A DNA stretch of 64,000 nucleotides from Brevibacterium sp. ZH18 (GCF_022748595.1 NZ_JALDSX010000008.1:1-64000), one strand, 5' to 3'; positions 1-9,470 are shown, numbered from the stretch's first letter. Notes: generated by a model not told the origin, from the letters alone. A program made the numbers and translations.

Positions 1-83
1 CCGGGCCACCGGTGCATTCACGCCCCCAACCGGGGATATCACCGACTGGGCCCCGAGTGGAGGTCGCCAGCCGGCCTGGGCGC

Positions 84-1166
84 TCACCCCAGTGCGATTC
101 CCGTCACGGGGCTGTCCAAAGTGACCACTGTGCGGGAGATGCCGCGGGCCAGATCGACCTCGCGGATCTCGCCGGAGAGGTCGGAGACATAGGCGAGACC
201 GCGATCCAAGTCGAGCGCGAGTCCGATCGCCTCATGGAAATCGGTCTCCAGCACGCTGGGCGCCACAATGGCTTTGCCCGGCGCGGGGACCCGTGCCCGG
301 TTGAGTGAGTTGCCCATCGGACCGTCTCCGCGATCTGTCCAGTAGAGCACTCCGGATTCGTGGTCGAGCTCGAGGTCGATGACCTCCGGCAGCCCGGAGG
401 CGATGACGTCGCAGTCGACCCGGTCAGCAGCCGTCGACCCTTCGGGGATCTCGAGACCGGCGCGCAGAATACGACCCTTGCCGCCGTCGGCCGGTCCTTT
501 CAGCGTCCAGTAGAGGACTCCCGCCTCACCGTCGACGGCGACTCCGACGCATTCTTCCTCGACGCTGTTTGCTCCGCGGTCGCGCGTCAGCACCAGCGGG
601 GTCACCTGGCTGCCGTCGGACTCGCAGCGGTAGATTCCGCGACCTTCCCGGTCAGCCCAGTAGATGCGGCCGTCTTTGGGGTTGCGCGTGATCTGCTTAC
701 CTGTGGTGAACGCGCCACGTTCGACCACCTCGGCGAGGGTGCCCGTCTCAAGATCGATGGCGACGATGGAGCCGTTGCGGGTGGTGAAGGGCGGCTCGGC
801 CATCGGCTCGTCGGTAGGGTCCGGTTCGCCCATCTGGGTGACCAGTGCCCGGCCGTTCTCCTTGTCGATGACGATCCCGTCGGGGGCTTCCTTGAGCTCC
901 GTGCTCAGGATCGTGGTCTCTCCTGTGCTCGGGTCGATCTGAACCAGATTGCCCTTCATGACTTCGAGGGCGTAGAGGGTCGACGATTCGCCGCGGGCCA
1001 CAGGAGGCACGTAGCCGTCCCATTCCATCGTGTCCGCTCCGGAGGTGCCATAGCCGACGGCATCGATCGCGCTGGTATCAGCTCCCGAGCTGTCGATGCC
1101 GACGATATCGATGGCATTCGTGTCGGTTCCCGAGCTATCGGTTCCGTACATTGGCTGGGTGGACAT
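84..1166 (-). CDS. YWTD-type (LDL-receptor-like) beta-propeller protein
   Basis: A 360-residue protein whose body resembles low-density-lipoprotein-receptor YWTD or SMP-30/NHL propellers. YWTD-like strands are visible near residues 169 (IYWAD), 215 (LYWT) and 275 (LYWTD), each followed by the usual turn that leads into the next blade. The first 47 residues are a low-complexity stretch with about three imperfect copies of a unit like GTDSSGTDTNAID, not seen in ordinary propellers. There is no signal peptide or membrane segment, so it is probably cytoplasmic. The start is supported by GAAGAAGGA just upstream of the ATG. The role is unknown: propellers of this kind bind sugars or lactones, or act as scaffolds, and nothing nearby identifies a substrate. 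Confidence 0.75.
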   Translation of the reverse strand: MSTQPMYGTDSSGTDTNAIDIVGIDSSGADTSAIDAVGYGTSGADTMEWDGYVPPVARGESSTLYALEVMKGNLVQIDPSTGETTILSTELKEAPDGIVIDKENGRALVTQMGEPDPTDEPMAEPPFTTRNGSIVAIDLETGTLAEVVERGAFTTGKQITRNPKDGRIYWADREGRGIYRCESDGSQVTPLVLTRDRGANSVEEECVGVAVDGEAGVLYWTLKGPADGGKGRILRAGLEIPEGSTAADRVDCDVIASGLPEVIDLELDHESGVLYWTDRGDGPMGNSLNRARVPAPGKAIVAPSVLETDFHEAIGLALDLDRGLAYVSDLSGEIREVDLARGISRTVVTLDSPVTGIALG

Positions 1167-1315
1167 GGAGTCCTTCTTCCTGTGGACGTCGAAGGCGTGC
1201 GGCCGGAAAGGTTCGTTGGCTGAAGTATCTCAGAGGATGAGGCGGTTCGACAGTTGAGGTGCCCTCAGAATGCGAACCCTCTTCATCGCGCCAGCCTCAT
1301 GCCATCGGCCTTATC

Positions 1316-2869
1316 TCACGCAGCGTGCTCAACAGCACGGGGCTGCGCAGCCGTAGCCGGCAGGAACCGACCCGCGCCCTTGAGACCGAAGGAGGTGAGG
1401 ACCGCAGCGATGAGGACGAGGACGACCGCCGCACCTGCCGCCCACTGGACGCCGAGGTCGAAGGACGCCACAGCTGCCTCGGCGAGTTGGTCACCGAGGT
1501 TCCCGCTCTGGGCGCTCGCATGCTCGAGTGACGAGCCGAGGGTCTCGAACTCGGGTCCGGCTGCCGTGGTGCCCAGGGTGGATCGCAGGTGGGAGCCGAA
1601 GATCATCGTCGAGAGTCCGCCGAGGACGGCGGTTCCCATGACCGACCCGAATTCGTAGGCCGTCTCGGAGATCGCCGAGGCGGCACCCGCCTTGTGCGCG
1701 GGCACAGCGGCCAGGATGAGGTCGTTCGTGATGACCTCGGCCGTGCCGATGCCGACGCCCAGGACGAGGAACGAGATGAGCATGCCCGCGACCGAGTGCT
1801 CGGGTGTGAAGGCGACGATTCCGAGGCCGACAGCATTGAGCACGAGGGCACAGGGAACGACGACGCGCGGCTGCACTCGCGCCATGATCGGCACCGCCGC
1901 GTAACCGGCGACGATCGAAGTGATGAGGCCCGGGACGAGGACGAGCGCCGCCTCGACCGGGGACAGCCCGAGAACCAACTGGAGCAGCTGGGTGCCGAAG
2001 TAGAGGAACCCGGCCAGGCCCATGACGCTGAGCAGATTGGACGCCACCGCTGAGGTGAAGACCTGATTGGCGAAGAGCCGGACGTCGAGCAGCGGACGTG
2101 AGGAGTAGAGCTGGCGGAGGACGAAACCGGTTCCCGCAAGTGCGGTCACCGTGAGGCTGGCCCAGAAGAGCAGGTCCACACCGTCGGCCATGACGTGCTT
2201 GATGGCGAAGACGAGTGGGGTGAGCGTGAGCATGGACAGCACGATCGACAGCGGATCGATCCGGCCCGGGTTCGGGTCACGTGATTCCGGCAGCAGCACG
2301 ATGGCCGCTGGGATGAAGATCGCGATGAGCGGCAAGTTGATGAAGAAGATCGCACTCCAATGAAAATGCTCGAGCAGAATTCCGCCGACGATGGGACCGA
2401 GTGCGGCGCCGCCTGAGAACATGGCGGACCAGGTGGCGATGGCGACTCGGCGGTCCTTGGCATCGAGGAAGATGTTGCGGATGAGCGAGAGCGTCGAAGG
2501 CATGAGGGTGGCGCCGAAGATGCCCAGCAGCGCACGAGAGGCGATGAGCATCTCCGCCGAGGTGGAGAATGCCGCCAGCAGCGAGGCCAGCCCGAAGCCG
2601 AAGGCGCCGATGACGAGCAGTTTGCGCCGGCCGACTCGGTCGCCGATGCTGCCCATGGCCACGAGGAGTCCCGCGAGCATGAGCGCATAGATGTCGACGA
2701 TCCAGAGGAGTTGGGTACCGGTTGGATGGAGGCCGGTGCTGATGGCCGGTATCGCGAATCCCAAGACGGTGTTGTCGATCGAGATGAGCAGAACAGGGAT
2801 CATCAGCACAGCCAGGCCAGCCCATTCGCGCCGGCCGGCGCGCAGTTGTGGTGTCTGTGTGGTGAACAT
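1316..2869 (-). CDS. MFS drug exporter, DHA2 (14-TM, EmrB/QacA) family
   Basis: A 517-residue integral membrane protein with about 14 hydrophobic segments. Motif A (GSIGDRVGRRKLL) lies between TM2 and TM3, and motif C-like GGAALGPIVGG lies in TM5; both are typical of DHA2 proton-coupled drug antiporters. Length matches the family. It should pump cationic or hydrophobic toxic compounds outward at the cytoplasmic membrane. There is no Shine-Dalgarno sequence. Instead the start codon lies four bases after a perfect 30-bp palindrome, so translation may be leaderless and transcription is probably controlled by a TetR-like repressor bound at the start. No such regulator is adjacent. The carboxylase upstream is separated by this promoter region, so the exporter is its own unit. 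Confidence 0.88.
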   Translation of the reverse strand: MFTTQTPQLRAGRREWAGLAVLMIPVLLISIDNTVLGFAIPAISTGLHPTGTQLLWIVDIYALMLAGLLVAMGSIGDRVGRRKLLVIGAFGFGLASLLAAFSTSAEMLIASRALLGIFGATLMPSTLSLIRNIFLDAKDRRVAIATWSAMFSGGAALGPIVGGILLEHFHWSAIFFINLPLIAIFIPAAIVLLPESRDPNPGRIDPLSIVLSMLTLTPLVFAIKHVMADGVDLLFWASLTVTALAGTGFVLRQLYSSRPLLDVRLFANQVFTSAVASNLLSVMGLAGFLYFGTQLLQLVLGLSPVEAALVLVPGLITSIVAGYAAVPIMARVQPRVVVPCALVLNAVGLGIVAFTPEHSVAGMLISFLVLGVGIGTAEVITNDLILAAVPAHKAGAASAISETAYEFGSVMGTAVLGGLSTMIFGSHLRSTLGTTAAGPEFETLGSSLEHASAQSGNLGDQLAEAAVASFDLGVQWAAGAAVVLVLIAAVLTSFGLKGAGRFLPATAAQPRAVEHAA

Positions 2870-2873
2870 GAAA

Positions 2874-2903
2874 TCTACTGTACCGTCTAGACGGTACAGT
2901 AGA
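2874..2903. promoter_or_regulatory. Perfect 30-bp palindromic operator at the exporter start
   Basis: The half-site is TCTACTGTACCGTCT and the second half is its exact reverse complement, with no spacer. It ends four bases before the exporter ATG at 2869. Size, symmetry and position match operators of TetR-family repressors of efflux pumps (family knowledge). Binding here would cover the transcription start, especially if the mRNA is leaderless. The cognate repressor is not identified in the window. Confidence 0.75.
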
Positions 2904-2952
2904 CAAGGCTGCGGCCGGACATTTCTGCCCGGTCGACGATCCGCCTGCGCGC

Positions 2953-5900
2953 CTACCTATCTCGGACCAAAGTCAGCACCCAGTCACGCGTTCGAGCAGG
3001 ATCGATGACGTCGTCGATGTCGAAGATCATGGCCGCACTCATGGCCTTCCCCTGTTCATATTCTGCCGCGATGAGGTCCTCTTCATGACGCTTCCGCTCA
3101 CCATCGTCCTCGATCGCGGCCAACTCCTTCGCGTACCCGAGTCGCACAGCTCCTTCGAGGCCCATCGGCCCGATCTCACCACTGGGCCAGGCGATGGTGA
3201 AGGCGCTCGCGTCGAATCCTCCGGTGGCCATGGCCATCGCCCCGAGGCCGTACCCTTTGCGGATGATGACAGCACCGACGGGCACAGTCAGCGCGGCACC
3301 GGCAACGAAGAGGTCCCCGAACGCGCGAACTCCCGGCTCGTTCTCCGCCTCGGGCCCGACCATGAAGCCCGGGGTGTCGATGAGAGAGAGGACCGGAACC
3401 CCATGGTCCTGAGCCAACCGCAGATGCTGAGTGAAAGAGCGCGCAGCGTCGACGTCGATCGCCCCGCCGAGGTGGTGATTGTCATTGGCGATGAGCGCCA
3501 GGGGGTACCCATCGACTCGCATGAACCCGGTGACCGCTCCCGGCGCATAGCTGCGCCTCACTTCGATGAAGGTGCCGTCGTCCGCGATGGTGTCGATGAC
3601 GTCGCGAATAGCGAAACTGCGCAGCCTGTCAGCCGGCACGATCGTTCGCGCTCGCTCCGCCTTCTCATCACCGAGGCGGCCCTCGGGTGATTCGTCGAAC
3701 GAGTCTTTGCGCTCTTCACTTCGGCTTCCAGCCAGAATCCCGAGGGCCTCCCGAGCGATCGCCACCGCGGCAGACTCATCGTCGGTGAGGACGTCGATGA
3801 CTCCGTTGGCGGTGTGGATGTTGACCGGCCCGATGTCCTCCGGTCTGTATCGACCGAGTCCCCCGCCTTCGATCATTGCGGGTCCGCCCATTCCGATGTT
3901 CGCGTCCGGTGTCGCGATGATGAGGTCGCAGACGCCGGCGAGCGCTGCGTTTCCGGCGAATGTTCGACCCGAGACGATGGCGATCAGCGGTACGGTGCCG
4001 CGCAGTCTGGCCAGGGACGCAAATGTAGGAACCTGCAGGCCGGAGGTCGGCCCTCTGTCGGTATCTCCGGGTCGGCCTCCTCCACCTTCGGCGAAGAGGA
4101 CGATCGGGACCCGTTTCGTCTCAGCGAGCTGAATCAGCCGGTCGGTCTTCGCATGGTTGCGGGTTCCCTGTGTGCCAGCCAGAACTGAATAGTCGTAGCT
4201 GATGACGACCACTTCACGCCCGTCGACGGTCGCAGGCCCCCCGATGAGGCCGTCGCCCGAAGTCTTGGCGATGAGGTCGTCGATGCCGCGCCTGCGGGTC
4301 TGCGCCGCGATGACGAGTGGGCCGTATTCGACGAAGCTGCCGGCATCGACGAGATCGTCGATATTCTCCCGTGCTGTGCGACGACCCCGGCTGCGGATCT
4401 TGGCTAGCTGGTCTTCGCGTGCCACATCTCGGATAGCTGCATGCCTGTCCTGAACCTCGGCGACCCCGGGGTGTGGCTTGGAAGCAACGACGTCGTCAGC
4501 CTCACCGAATTCGGCACCGGAGAGGACGGCAAGCGGCTGTCCCGCCACAACCTGTTCGCCGACTGCGACGAGATGGCGGACGTTTGCAGACTTCGAACCG
4601 CTGACGGGATGGTGCATCTTCATCGCTTCGATGAGGACATACTCACTGTGGTCATCGCTGAGGGCGACAACCGCACCGCTCACGGTCGCGCGCAGCAGCG
4701 ACTCCCCTGCACTCAGCACAGGTTCACAGCGATTCACGGAGGCTGCATCGCGCAGGTGCGACGATGCCTCGGCTGGGCTCGCAGCTTGCGACTCTCTTGC
4801 TCGAGCCTCGATCTCCTCGGCATGTTCGTCGTACGCCGATGTTGTCGAGTTCCCAAGTTCCAGGATTTCGGTGATGGCACGCAGCACCCCGGCGTTCGCC
4901 TCGATCCCAGTGGTGTGGAATTCGTCGAGAGCGCGCCTGGCGGCATCGATGGCCGCAGCGAAGGTGGGGCCGTGGATGGTGATCTTTCCGAGCAGAGGGT
5001 CGAATCCTCCGGTCACGCGGGTTCCCGCGGTTGCCCAGGTGTCGATGCGCACCCCGGGGCCCGTCGGCCACGTCAGCGACTCGATTCGGCCCGTGCTCGG
5101 TGCAGGCTCTCCCGAGTCGAGCAGAGTCTCTGCGGAGATGCGCAGTTCGATGGCGTTTCCCCGTGACTCCACATTGTCCAAGCCCGCGGGTGCTCGCCCC
5201 GCGGCGACGTCGAGCTGCGCTGCGACGAGGTCGAGTCCGGATACCGCCTCGGTGACGGTGTGCTCGACCTGGATACGCGGGTTGACCTCGAGAAGCCAGT
5301 ACTCATTTCCGGCGACGAGGAACTCGACAGTCGCCAGTGAACGGTAATCAGCTGAGGAGACGAGTCGTACTGCGTCAGCATGGAGAGTGCGCCGCAGGTT
5401 CTCGCTGATCCCCTGTGCCGGGGCGATCTCGATGAGCTTCTGCCGGCGCCGCTGAATCGAGCAGTCACGGTCGCCGAGGACCACAGTCCCGTCAGGGGTG
5501 CCGATGACCTGCACTTCGATGTGGCGGGCACCGATGACCAACGCCTCCGCGAAGATACGGGCATCGCCGAATCCGGTTGCAGCCTCAGACGCGCATGCCC
5601 GCAGAGCACCGGCGAGGTCAGCAGATTCGGTGACGATGCGGATTCCGCGGCCTCCGCCACCGGCCAGGGCCTTGATGGCGATTCCTGCCGGGTGTGCGGC
5701 CAGGAGCGCTCGGGCAGCCCGAAGCGCCTCGCCTGCATCGGAGCCAACTCCAGAGCCGTTGTCATCAAGTGTCAGAAGACTGGTGGCCGGTGTGGTCGGG
5801 ATTCCGATCTCTTCTGCACGAGAACGCGTGGCCTGTTTGTCTCCGAACAGCTCCAAAACATCGGCATCGGGACCGACCCAAGTCAGACCCGCCTCGGCGC

Positions 5901-6216
5901 AGGCACGAGCGAGCCGCGGAGATTCGGAGAGGAAGCCGTACCCGGGGTGAACCAGTTCACAGCCTGCCGACGTTGCCGCTGCGACGATGGCGTCGGGGTC
6001 GAGGTACGCGGATGCACCGACACCAGGAAGGGTGACGACCTCGTCGGCGAGCGTGACGTGCAGTCCGGCCGCAGAGCCCAGAGTTTCCTCATTCGCTGAC
6101 TGCACGACCACCGCACGGTAGCCGAGGGCCCGGGCCGAGCGGATGATCCGGCAGGCGATCTCACCGCGGTTGGCGACCAGAAGGCCAACAGCCTCGGTGG
6201 AATTTGCAGCGATCAA
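2953..6216 (-). CDS. Single-chain acyl-CoA carboxylase (biotin carboxylase-BCCP-carboxyltransferase fusion)
   Basis: A 1087-residue biotin enzyme that should carboxylate an acyl-CoA at the alpha carbon using ATP and bicarbonate. Domains in order: biotin carboxylase, residues 10-455, with the ATP-grasp glycine loop GGGGRG near 186-191 and the NPRIQVEHTVTE signature near 312-323; a biotinyl domain near 500-575 with EAMKM, biotinyl lysine at K533; and both carboxyltransferase halves, residues 580-1087. This layout matches the homohexameric long-chain acyl-CoA carboxylase (LCC) type rather than the separate AccA/AccB subunits usual in actinobacteria. It starts inside the stop region of the upstream acyl-CoA ligase (4-base overlap), so the ligase probably supplies its CoA ester. 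The exact acyl substrate cannot be read from sequence. Confidence 0.88.
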   Translation of the reverse strand: MIAANSTEAVGLLVANRGEIACRIIRSARALGYRAVVVQSANEETLGSAAGLHVTLADEVVTLPGVGASAYLDPDAIVAAATSAGCELVHPGYGFLSESPRLARACAEAGLTWVGPDADVLELFGDKQATRSRAEEIGIPTTPATSLLTLDDNGSGVGSDAGEALRAARALLAAHPAGIAIKALAGGGGRGIRIVTESADLAGALRACASEAATGFGDARIFAEALVIGARHIEVQVIGTPDGTVVLGDRDCSIQRRRQKLIEIAPAQGISENLRRTLHADAVRLVSSADYRSLATVEFLVAGNEYWLLEVNPRIQVEHTVTEAVSGLDLVAAQLDVAAGRAPAGLDNVESRGNAIELRISAETLLDSGEPAPSTGRIESLTWPTGPGVRIDTWATAGTRVTGGFDPLLGKITIHGPTFAAAIDAARRALDEFHTTGIEANAGVLRAITEILELGNSTTSAYDEHAEEIEARARESQAASPAEASSHLRDAASVNRCEPVLSAGESLLRATVSGAVVALSDDHSEYVLIEAMKMHHPVSGSKSANVRHLVAVGEQVVAGQPLAVLSGAEFGEADDVVASKPHPGVAEVQDRHAAIRDVAREDQLAKIRSRGRRTARENIDDLVDAGSFVEYGPLVIAAQTRRRGIDDLIAKTSGDGLIGGPATVDGREVVVISYDYSVLAGTQGTRNHAKTDRLIQLAETKRVPIVLFAEGGGGRPGDTDRGPTSGLQVPTFASLARLRGTVPLIAIVSGRTFAGNAALAGVCDLIIATPDANIGMGGPAMIEGGGLGRYRPEDIGPVNIHTANGVIDVLTDDESAAVAIAREALGILAGSRSEERKDSFDESPEGRLGDEKAERARTIVPADRLRSFAIRDVIDTIADDGTFIEVRRSYAPGAVTGFMRVDGYPLALIANDNHHLGGAIDVDAARSFTQHLRLAQDHGVPVLSLIDTPGFMVGPEAENEPGVRAFGDLFVAGAALTVPVGAVIIRKGYGLGAMAMATGGFDASAFTIAWPSGEIGPMGLEGAVRLGYAKELAAIEDDGERKRHEEDLIAAEYEQGKAMSAAMIFDIDDVIDPARTRDWVLTLVRDR

Positions 6217-7955
6217 CGGTTTCCCTCCAGCAGTTCGTCGATGAGCACCGTCTTGCGGATCTTGCCCGTCGCGGTCATGGGCATGCCGCCGACGAAGACG
6301 AACTCGGGCACTTTGTACACGGCCATGTTCTCTTTCGCCCAGGTGGTCAGCGATTCACGGTCGGCAGCGGCGCCGTCGGCCAGGACGATGAAGGCAACAG
6401 GCAGCTGGCCGTGGTCGGCATCGTCGCGTGGGGCGACAGCCACCGTCTCGATGTCGGGATGGGCGCGAAGAAGGCCTTCAACCTCGGCAGGGAAGACGCT
6501 CATTCCGTTGACCTTGATCATCTCCTTGGTGCGCGCGAGGTAGGTCAGGGCGCCCTGGTCATCGAATCGTCCGGTGTCGCCGGTGCGCAACCAGCCGTCG
6601 ATGAGCGAGTCCTCGGTCGCCCGCGGATTCTTCCAGTAGCCGGTCGTCACCGAGGGCGAGCGGACGAGGATTTCGCCGGTTTCGCCTACGGGCACCGGGT
6701 TGAGGTCGAGATCGACGACGACGATGTCGGTGCCGGGAACCGGGAATCCGCAGTACACGGGTTCGGCGCGCAGATCTCGATCGTCGTCCTGCAGTCCGAG
6801 GGTGAAGGTGTCCGAGGTGTGCGTCTCGGTCATGCCGTAGGACGCTTCGCGCAGAACGAGGCCTGTTCGCGATTTCCATCCTTCGCGCAGTTCGACGTCG
6901 AGTTTGCGAACGAAGGACACCGCTTGGCAAGTCTCCAACGAGGACAGGTCTGTGTCGGCGAACTCTGCGGTGTCGAGGAGGTCCATGAGTTCGACGTAGC
7001 CGTCAGCGGGTGAGACGACGCGGGTGACCCCTCGCTCGGCGATGCTGCGCATGGCCGCCTGCGGGTGCCAACGGGACATGATGACGACTTCGCCGCCGCC
7101 GTATATGGGCAGGAGCAGGCCGAAGTTCTCACCGGCGACCCAGAACATCGGCAGGAATCCGAGCGATACGACCCGTCCTTCGCCTGGGGACGTCGCCATT
7201 CCAGCCATTGCCGAAATCGCTGTGTACGAGAGGTGCCCGAGGGAGTGTTCGCACCCCTTGGGCAGCCCGGTCGTCCCGCCTGTGTAGTTGAGCGAAGCGA
7301 GCCGGTCGGGGTCTGCTGGCACATGGACGACAGGCTCCGAGGCGAGGACTCGGTCCCAATCGCCTGCGTCCTCGGGTGCCGGGACAGTATGAGGACAGTC
7401 GGCGCTGGGCTCTGGTGCCGACGAGACGGTGAAAAGTGCAGCGGGATCGGTCCACGTAATGTCGATGGGCTCAGGAAGTTGCGAGACCGCGGCTTCGACG
7501 AGGCTGCGCGAATGCGGGTGAGCGATGAGGTGAGTTGTGCCGGAGTCTGCCAATTGATGCCTGAGTTCTTCGGTCCGGTACATCGGGTTGACCGGAACGT
7601 AGACAGCGCCGAGCCAGGCGATCGCGATGAAGGAATGGACGAACTGCGGGCAGTTGCCCATGTACACGCCCACTCGAGTTCCCTCGGCGACACCGTGTTC
7701 GGACAGCCAGCCGGCCGTCGCCGCGACATCGTCTTTGAGCTGGCTCCACGTCGACGTCCAACCGTAGAAGCTCATTGCCGCTGAATCGGGGCGCTCGTTG
7801 GCCCAGTGGATCACCGTCTCGGCCAACCCAGGTCCGGCTGCGGCCTCAGGGACCGTGTGCGGGACCACTTCGGGCCACAGCGCTCGCAGAGAAGCGAGTT
7901 CAGCTGCCGATTTCTCCCACCAGGAAGTTCGAGTGTCACCATTGCTGCCGTTCAT
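6213..7955 (-). CDS. AMP-forming acyl-CoA synthetase
   Basis: A 580-residue member of the ANL superfamily that activates a carboxylic acid to acyl-CoA through an acyl-AMP. Visible motifs are the P-loop-like YTGGTTGLPKG, the YGMTET motif, GWLRTGDTGRFD, and the C-terminal lysine loop MPMTATGKIRK. GAAGGAG lies just upstream of the ATG. It is the first gene of a two-gene operon and overlaps the acyl-CoA carboxylase by four bases, suggesting activation followed by carboxylation of the same acid. A 20-bp inverted repeat 31 bp upstream and a TetR gene immediately beyond suggest repression relieved by an acyl-CoA-type ligand. Chain-length preference is unknown. Confidence 0.88.
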   Translation of the reverse strand: MNGSNGDTRTSWWEKSAAELASLRALWPEVVPHTVPEAAAGPGLAETVIHWANERPDSAAMSFYGWTSTWSQLKDDVAATAGWLSEHGVAEGTRVGVYMGNCPQFVHSFIAIAWLGAVYVPVNPMYRTEELRHQLADSGTTHLIAHPHSRSLVEAAVSQLPEPIDITWTDPAALFTVSSAPEPSADCPHTVPAPEDAGDWDRVLASEPVVHVPADPDRLASLNYTGGTTGLPKGCEHSLGHLSYTAISAMAGMATSPGEGRVVSLGFLPMFWVAGENFGLLLPIYGGGEVVIMSRWHPQAAMRSIAERGVTRVVSPADGYVELMDLLDTAEFADTDLSSLETCQAVSFVRKLDVELREGWKSRTGLVLREASYGMTETHTSDTFTLGLQDDDRDLRAEPVYCGFPVPGTDIVVVDLDLNPVPVGETGEILVRSPSVTTGYWKNPRATEDSLIDGWLRTGDTGRFDDQGALTYLARTKEMIKVNGMSVFPAEVEGLLRAHPDIETVAVAPRDDADHGQLPVAFIVLADGAAADRESLTTWAKENMAVYKVPEFVFVGGMPMTATGKIRKTVLIDELLEGNR

Positions 7956-7986
7956 GGAAACTCCTTCTCACCGATCACCGCTGACC

Positions 7987-8006
7987 GATTGACGACTCTG
8001 TCAATC
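7987..8006. promoter_or_regulatory. Inverted repeat operator upstream of the ligase-carboxylase operon
   Basis: Arms GATTGAC and GTCAATC are perfectly complementary around a six-base centre. The site lies 31 bp before the ligase start codon, inside the expected promoter. The TetR gene ending at 8156 is the natural candidate to bind it. The site is seen in the sequence; the binding protein is inferred. Confidence 0.5.
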
Positions 8007-8155
8007 ACAGTTCTAATCGAAGGAGTCTCCGTGTGCAAGCGCTGGATCGGCTCGGACCACTTGGCGAGACAGCTGTTGCGTGGCAGGCCCTGACGAATCA
8101 GTCGCTGCCGGATCGCGCGTTCGGGGGTCAGTCGTCGTGGGGGCGCGTTCAGGGA

Positions 8156-8809
8156 TCAGTCGTCGAGAGCGGTGAGATCTCCGGTGAAGCCGATGATCGC
8201 GAAGTAGACCCGGGTTGCCTGATCGATGTAGTAATCCAGGCGGCTCATGTCGTTTCTGATCGCCGAGGCGGCATCGACGATGACCGCGTCCATGAGGTGG
8301 GCCGCGTATTCCTCATCGACACGAGGAGTCGCGAGGCCGGAATCCCGAACGCTGGTGATCTGACGCAGGATACGGCGGAAGGGCTTGCCGACGATGACCG
8401 CGTTGATCTCAGCAACCTGCGGATCTGTCTGTGCCCGCTTCTCAATGACGTCGAGGAGCTCAAGATTGTCGACATAGATGGTGATAAAGGCTTCGATCGA
8501 AGCCCGCGCTACGAGCACTGGATCATCCGCCATCGGCTTTGGGTAGTGGTGCGCTTCGAGGATTTCGTCCCTCAGTGTTGCTGCGACGACGCGGAACACC
8601 TCTGCCTTGGTGGCGAAGTAGACGTAGAAGGAGGGCCGCGAGACATCAGCCACGGCAGTGATGTCGCCAATCGTCGCCGCGTCGAACCCTTGGGAGGAGA
8701 AGACCGTCCGAGCAGCGACAAGGAGTCTGTCCTTGGTCTCCGATGCGAGGTCCCGCCGGATGTCGCGTGCCTTCGTCCAACCCATGTCCCGAATCGGTCG
8801 CTGTTCCAT
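8156..8809 (-). CDS. TetR/AcrR family transcriptional regulator
   Basis: A 217-residue regulator. The N-terminal helix-turn-helix spans roughly residues 25-70, with the recognition-helix signature IGDITAVADVSRPSFYVYFATK. The C-terminal ligand domain is divergent. The frame stays open upstream to 9055, but ATG 8809 is chosen because GGGAGGT precedes it by five bases and because a longer protein would run across the divergent regulator. The gene lies between the ligase-carboxylase operon, which it probably controls, and a second, divergent TetR gene. No ligand can be named; an acyl-CoA or fatty acid is a context guess. Confidence 0.85.
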   Translation of the reverse strand: MEQRPIRDMGWTKARDIRRDLASETKDRLLVAARTVFSSQGFDAATIGDITAVADVSRPSFYVYFATKAEVFRVVAATLRDEILEAHHYPKPMADDPVLVARASIEAFITIYVDNLELLDVIEKRAQTDPQVAEINAVIVGKPFRRILRQITSVRDSGLATPRVDEEYAAHLMDAVIVDAASAIRNDMSRLDYYIDQATRVYFAIIGFTGDLTALDD

Positions 8810-8933
8810 CGACACCTCCCCCGTTAGCTCCACCCATGACCCTTCGCCTGGGTATGGCGACAATCCTATCGGCGCACATCGATGCTTTAGCTTCAGCGAC
8901 CGCGCATCTCCTCCATCGACTAGGCTCAGCGCT

Positions 8934-9455
8934 ATGGCACGAAACCCCTCCGACACCAAAGAGAGACTGCTCGACGCGTTCGATACCCTGCTCGACGAAC
9001 ACGGCATCTCCGGGGCGACCTTGGACGCAGTCGCAGCGAAGGCCGGCGTCTCCAAGGGCGGACTGCTCTACCACTACGGGTCGAAGGCCGAGCTGATCAA
9101 GGGCAGTCTTGAACGTCTCAGCAGTCTGGTAGACGAAGATGTCGAATCCATGAAGTCAGCCGGCGATCGACTCCATCTCTATTACCTCGAGACGTCAGCC
9201 GAGGTCGGAACGCCCCTCGATCGCAGCCTGATCGCCGCAAGTTGCCTGGCCCAGGAACACGAGGATGCGAAGACTGCACTCCGAAAGACCCGCGAAGCCT
9301 GGTTCAACGTGCTCAATGACCACCTCGGTGATGCCGATCTGGCCATGACGATCCAGCTCATCGGCGACGGAATGTACTTCAACCAGAACTTCGGCCTCTC
9401 ACAGGACGAAGCCTTGGCCCACGTCAAGAACGTCCTGGCACGGCTGGGGTTGTAG
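8934..9455 (+). CDS. TetR family transcriptional regulator (second, divergent)
   Basis: A 173-residue regulator with a clear N-terminal helix-turn-helix at about residues 8-55 (GATLDAVAAKAGVSKGGLLYHYGSKAEL) and a short effector domain. ATG 8934 is the start where homology to the TetR DNA-binding domain begins; the open frame upstream lies within the other regulator. The two genes are back to back over 124 bp, so their promoters probably overlap. The target is unknown. A strong hairpin follows the stop codon, so the gene is monocistronic. Confidence 0.85.
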   Translation: MARNPSDTKERLLDAFDTLLDEHGISGATLDAVAAKAGVSKGGLLYHYGSKAELIKGSLERLSSLVDEDVESMKSAGDRLHLYYLETSAEVGTPLDRSLIAASCLAQEHEDAKTALRKTREAWFNVLNDHLGDADLAMTIQLIGDGMYFNQNFGLSQDEALAHVKNVLARLGL

Positions 9456-9470
9456 CCGCTCGCAAACACG

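Noticed and set aside
8810-9055. 5' extension of the minus-strand TetR gene
   Set aside because: The added residues have no TetR similarity and cross the divergent TetR gene, while a clear GGGAGGT site precedes ATG 8809.
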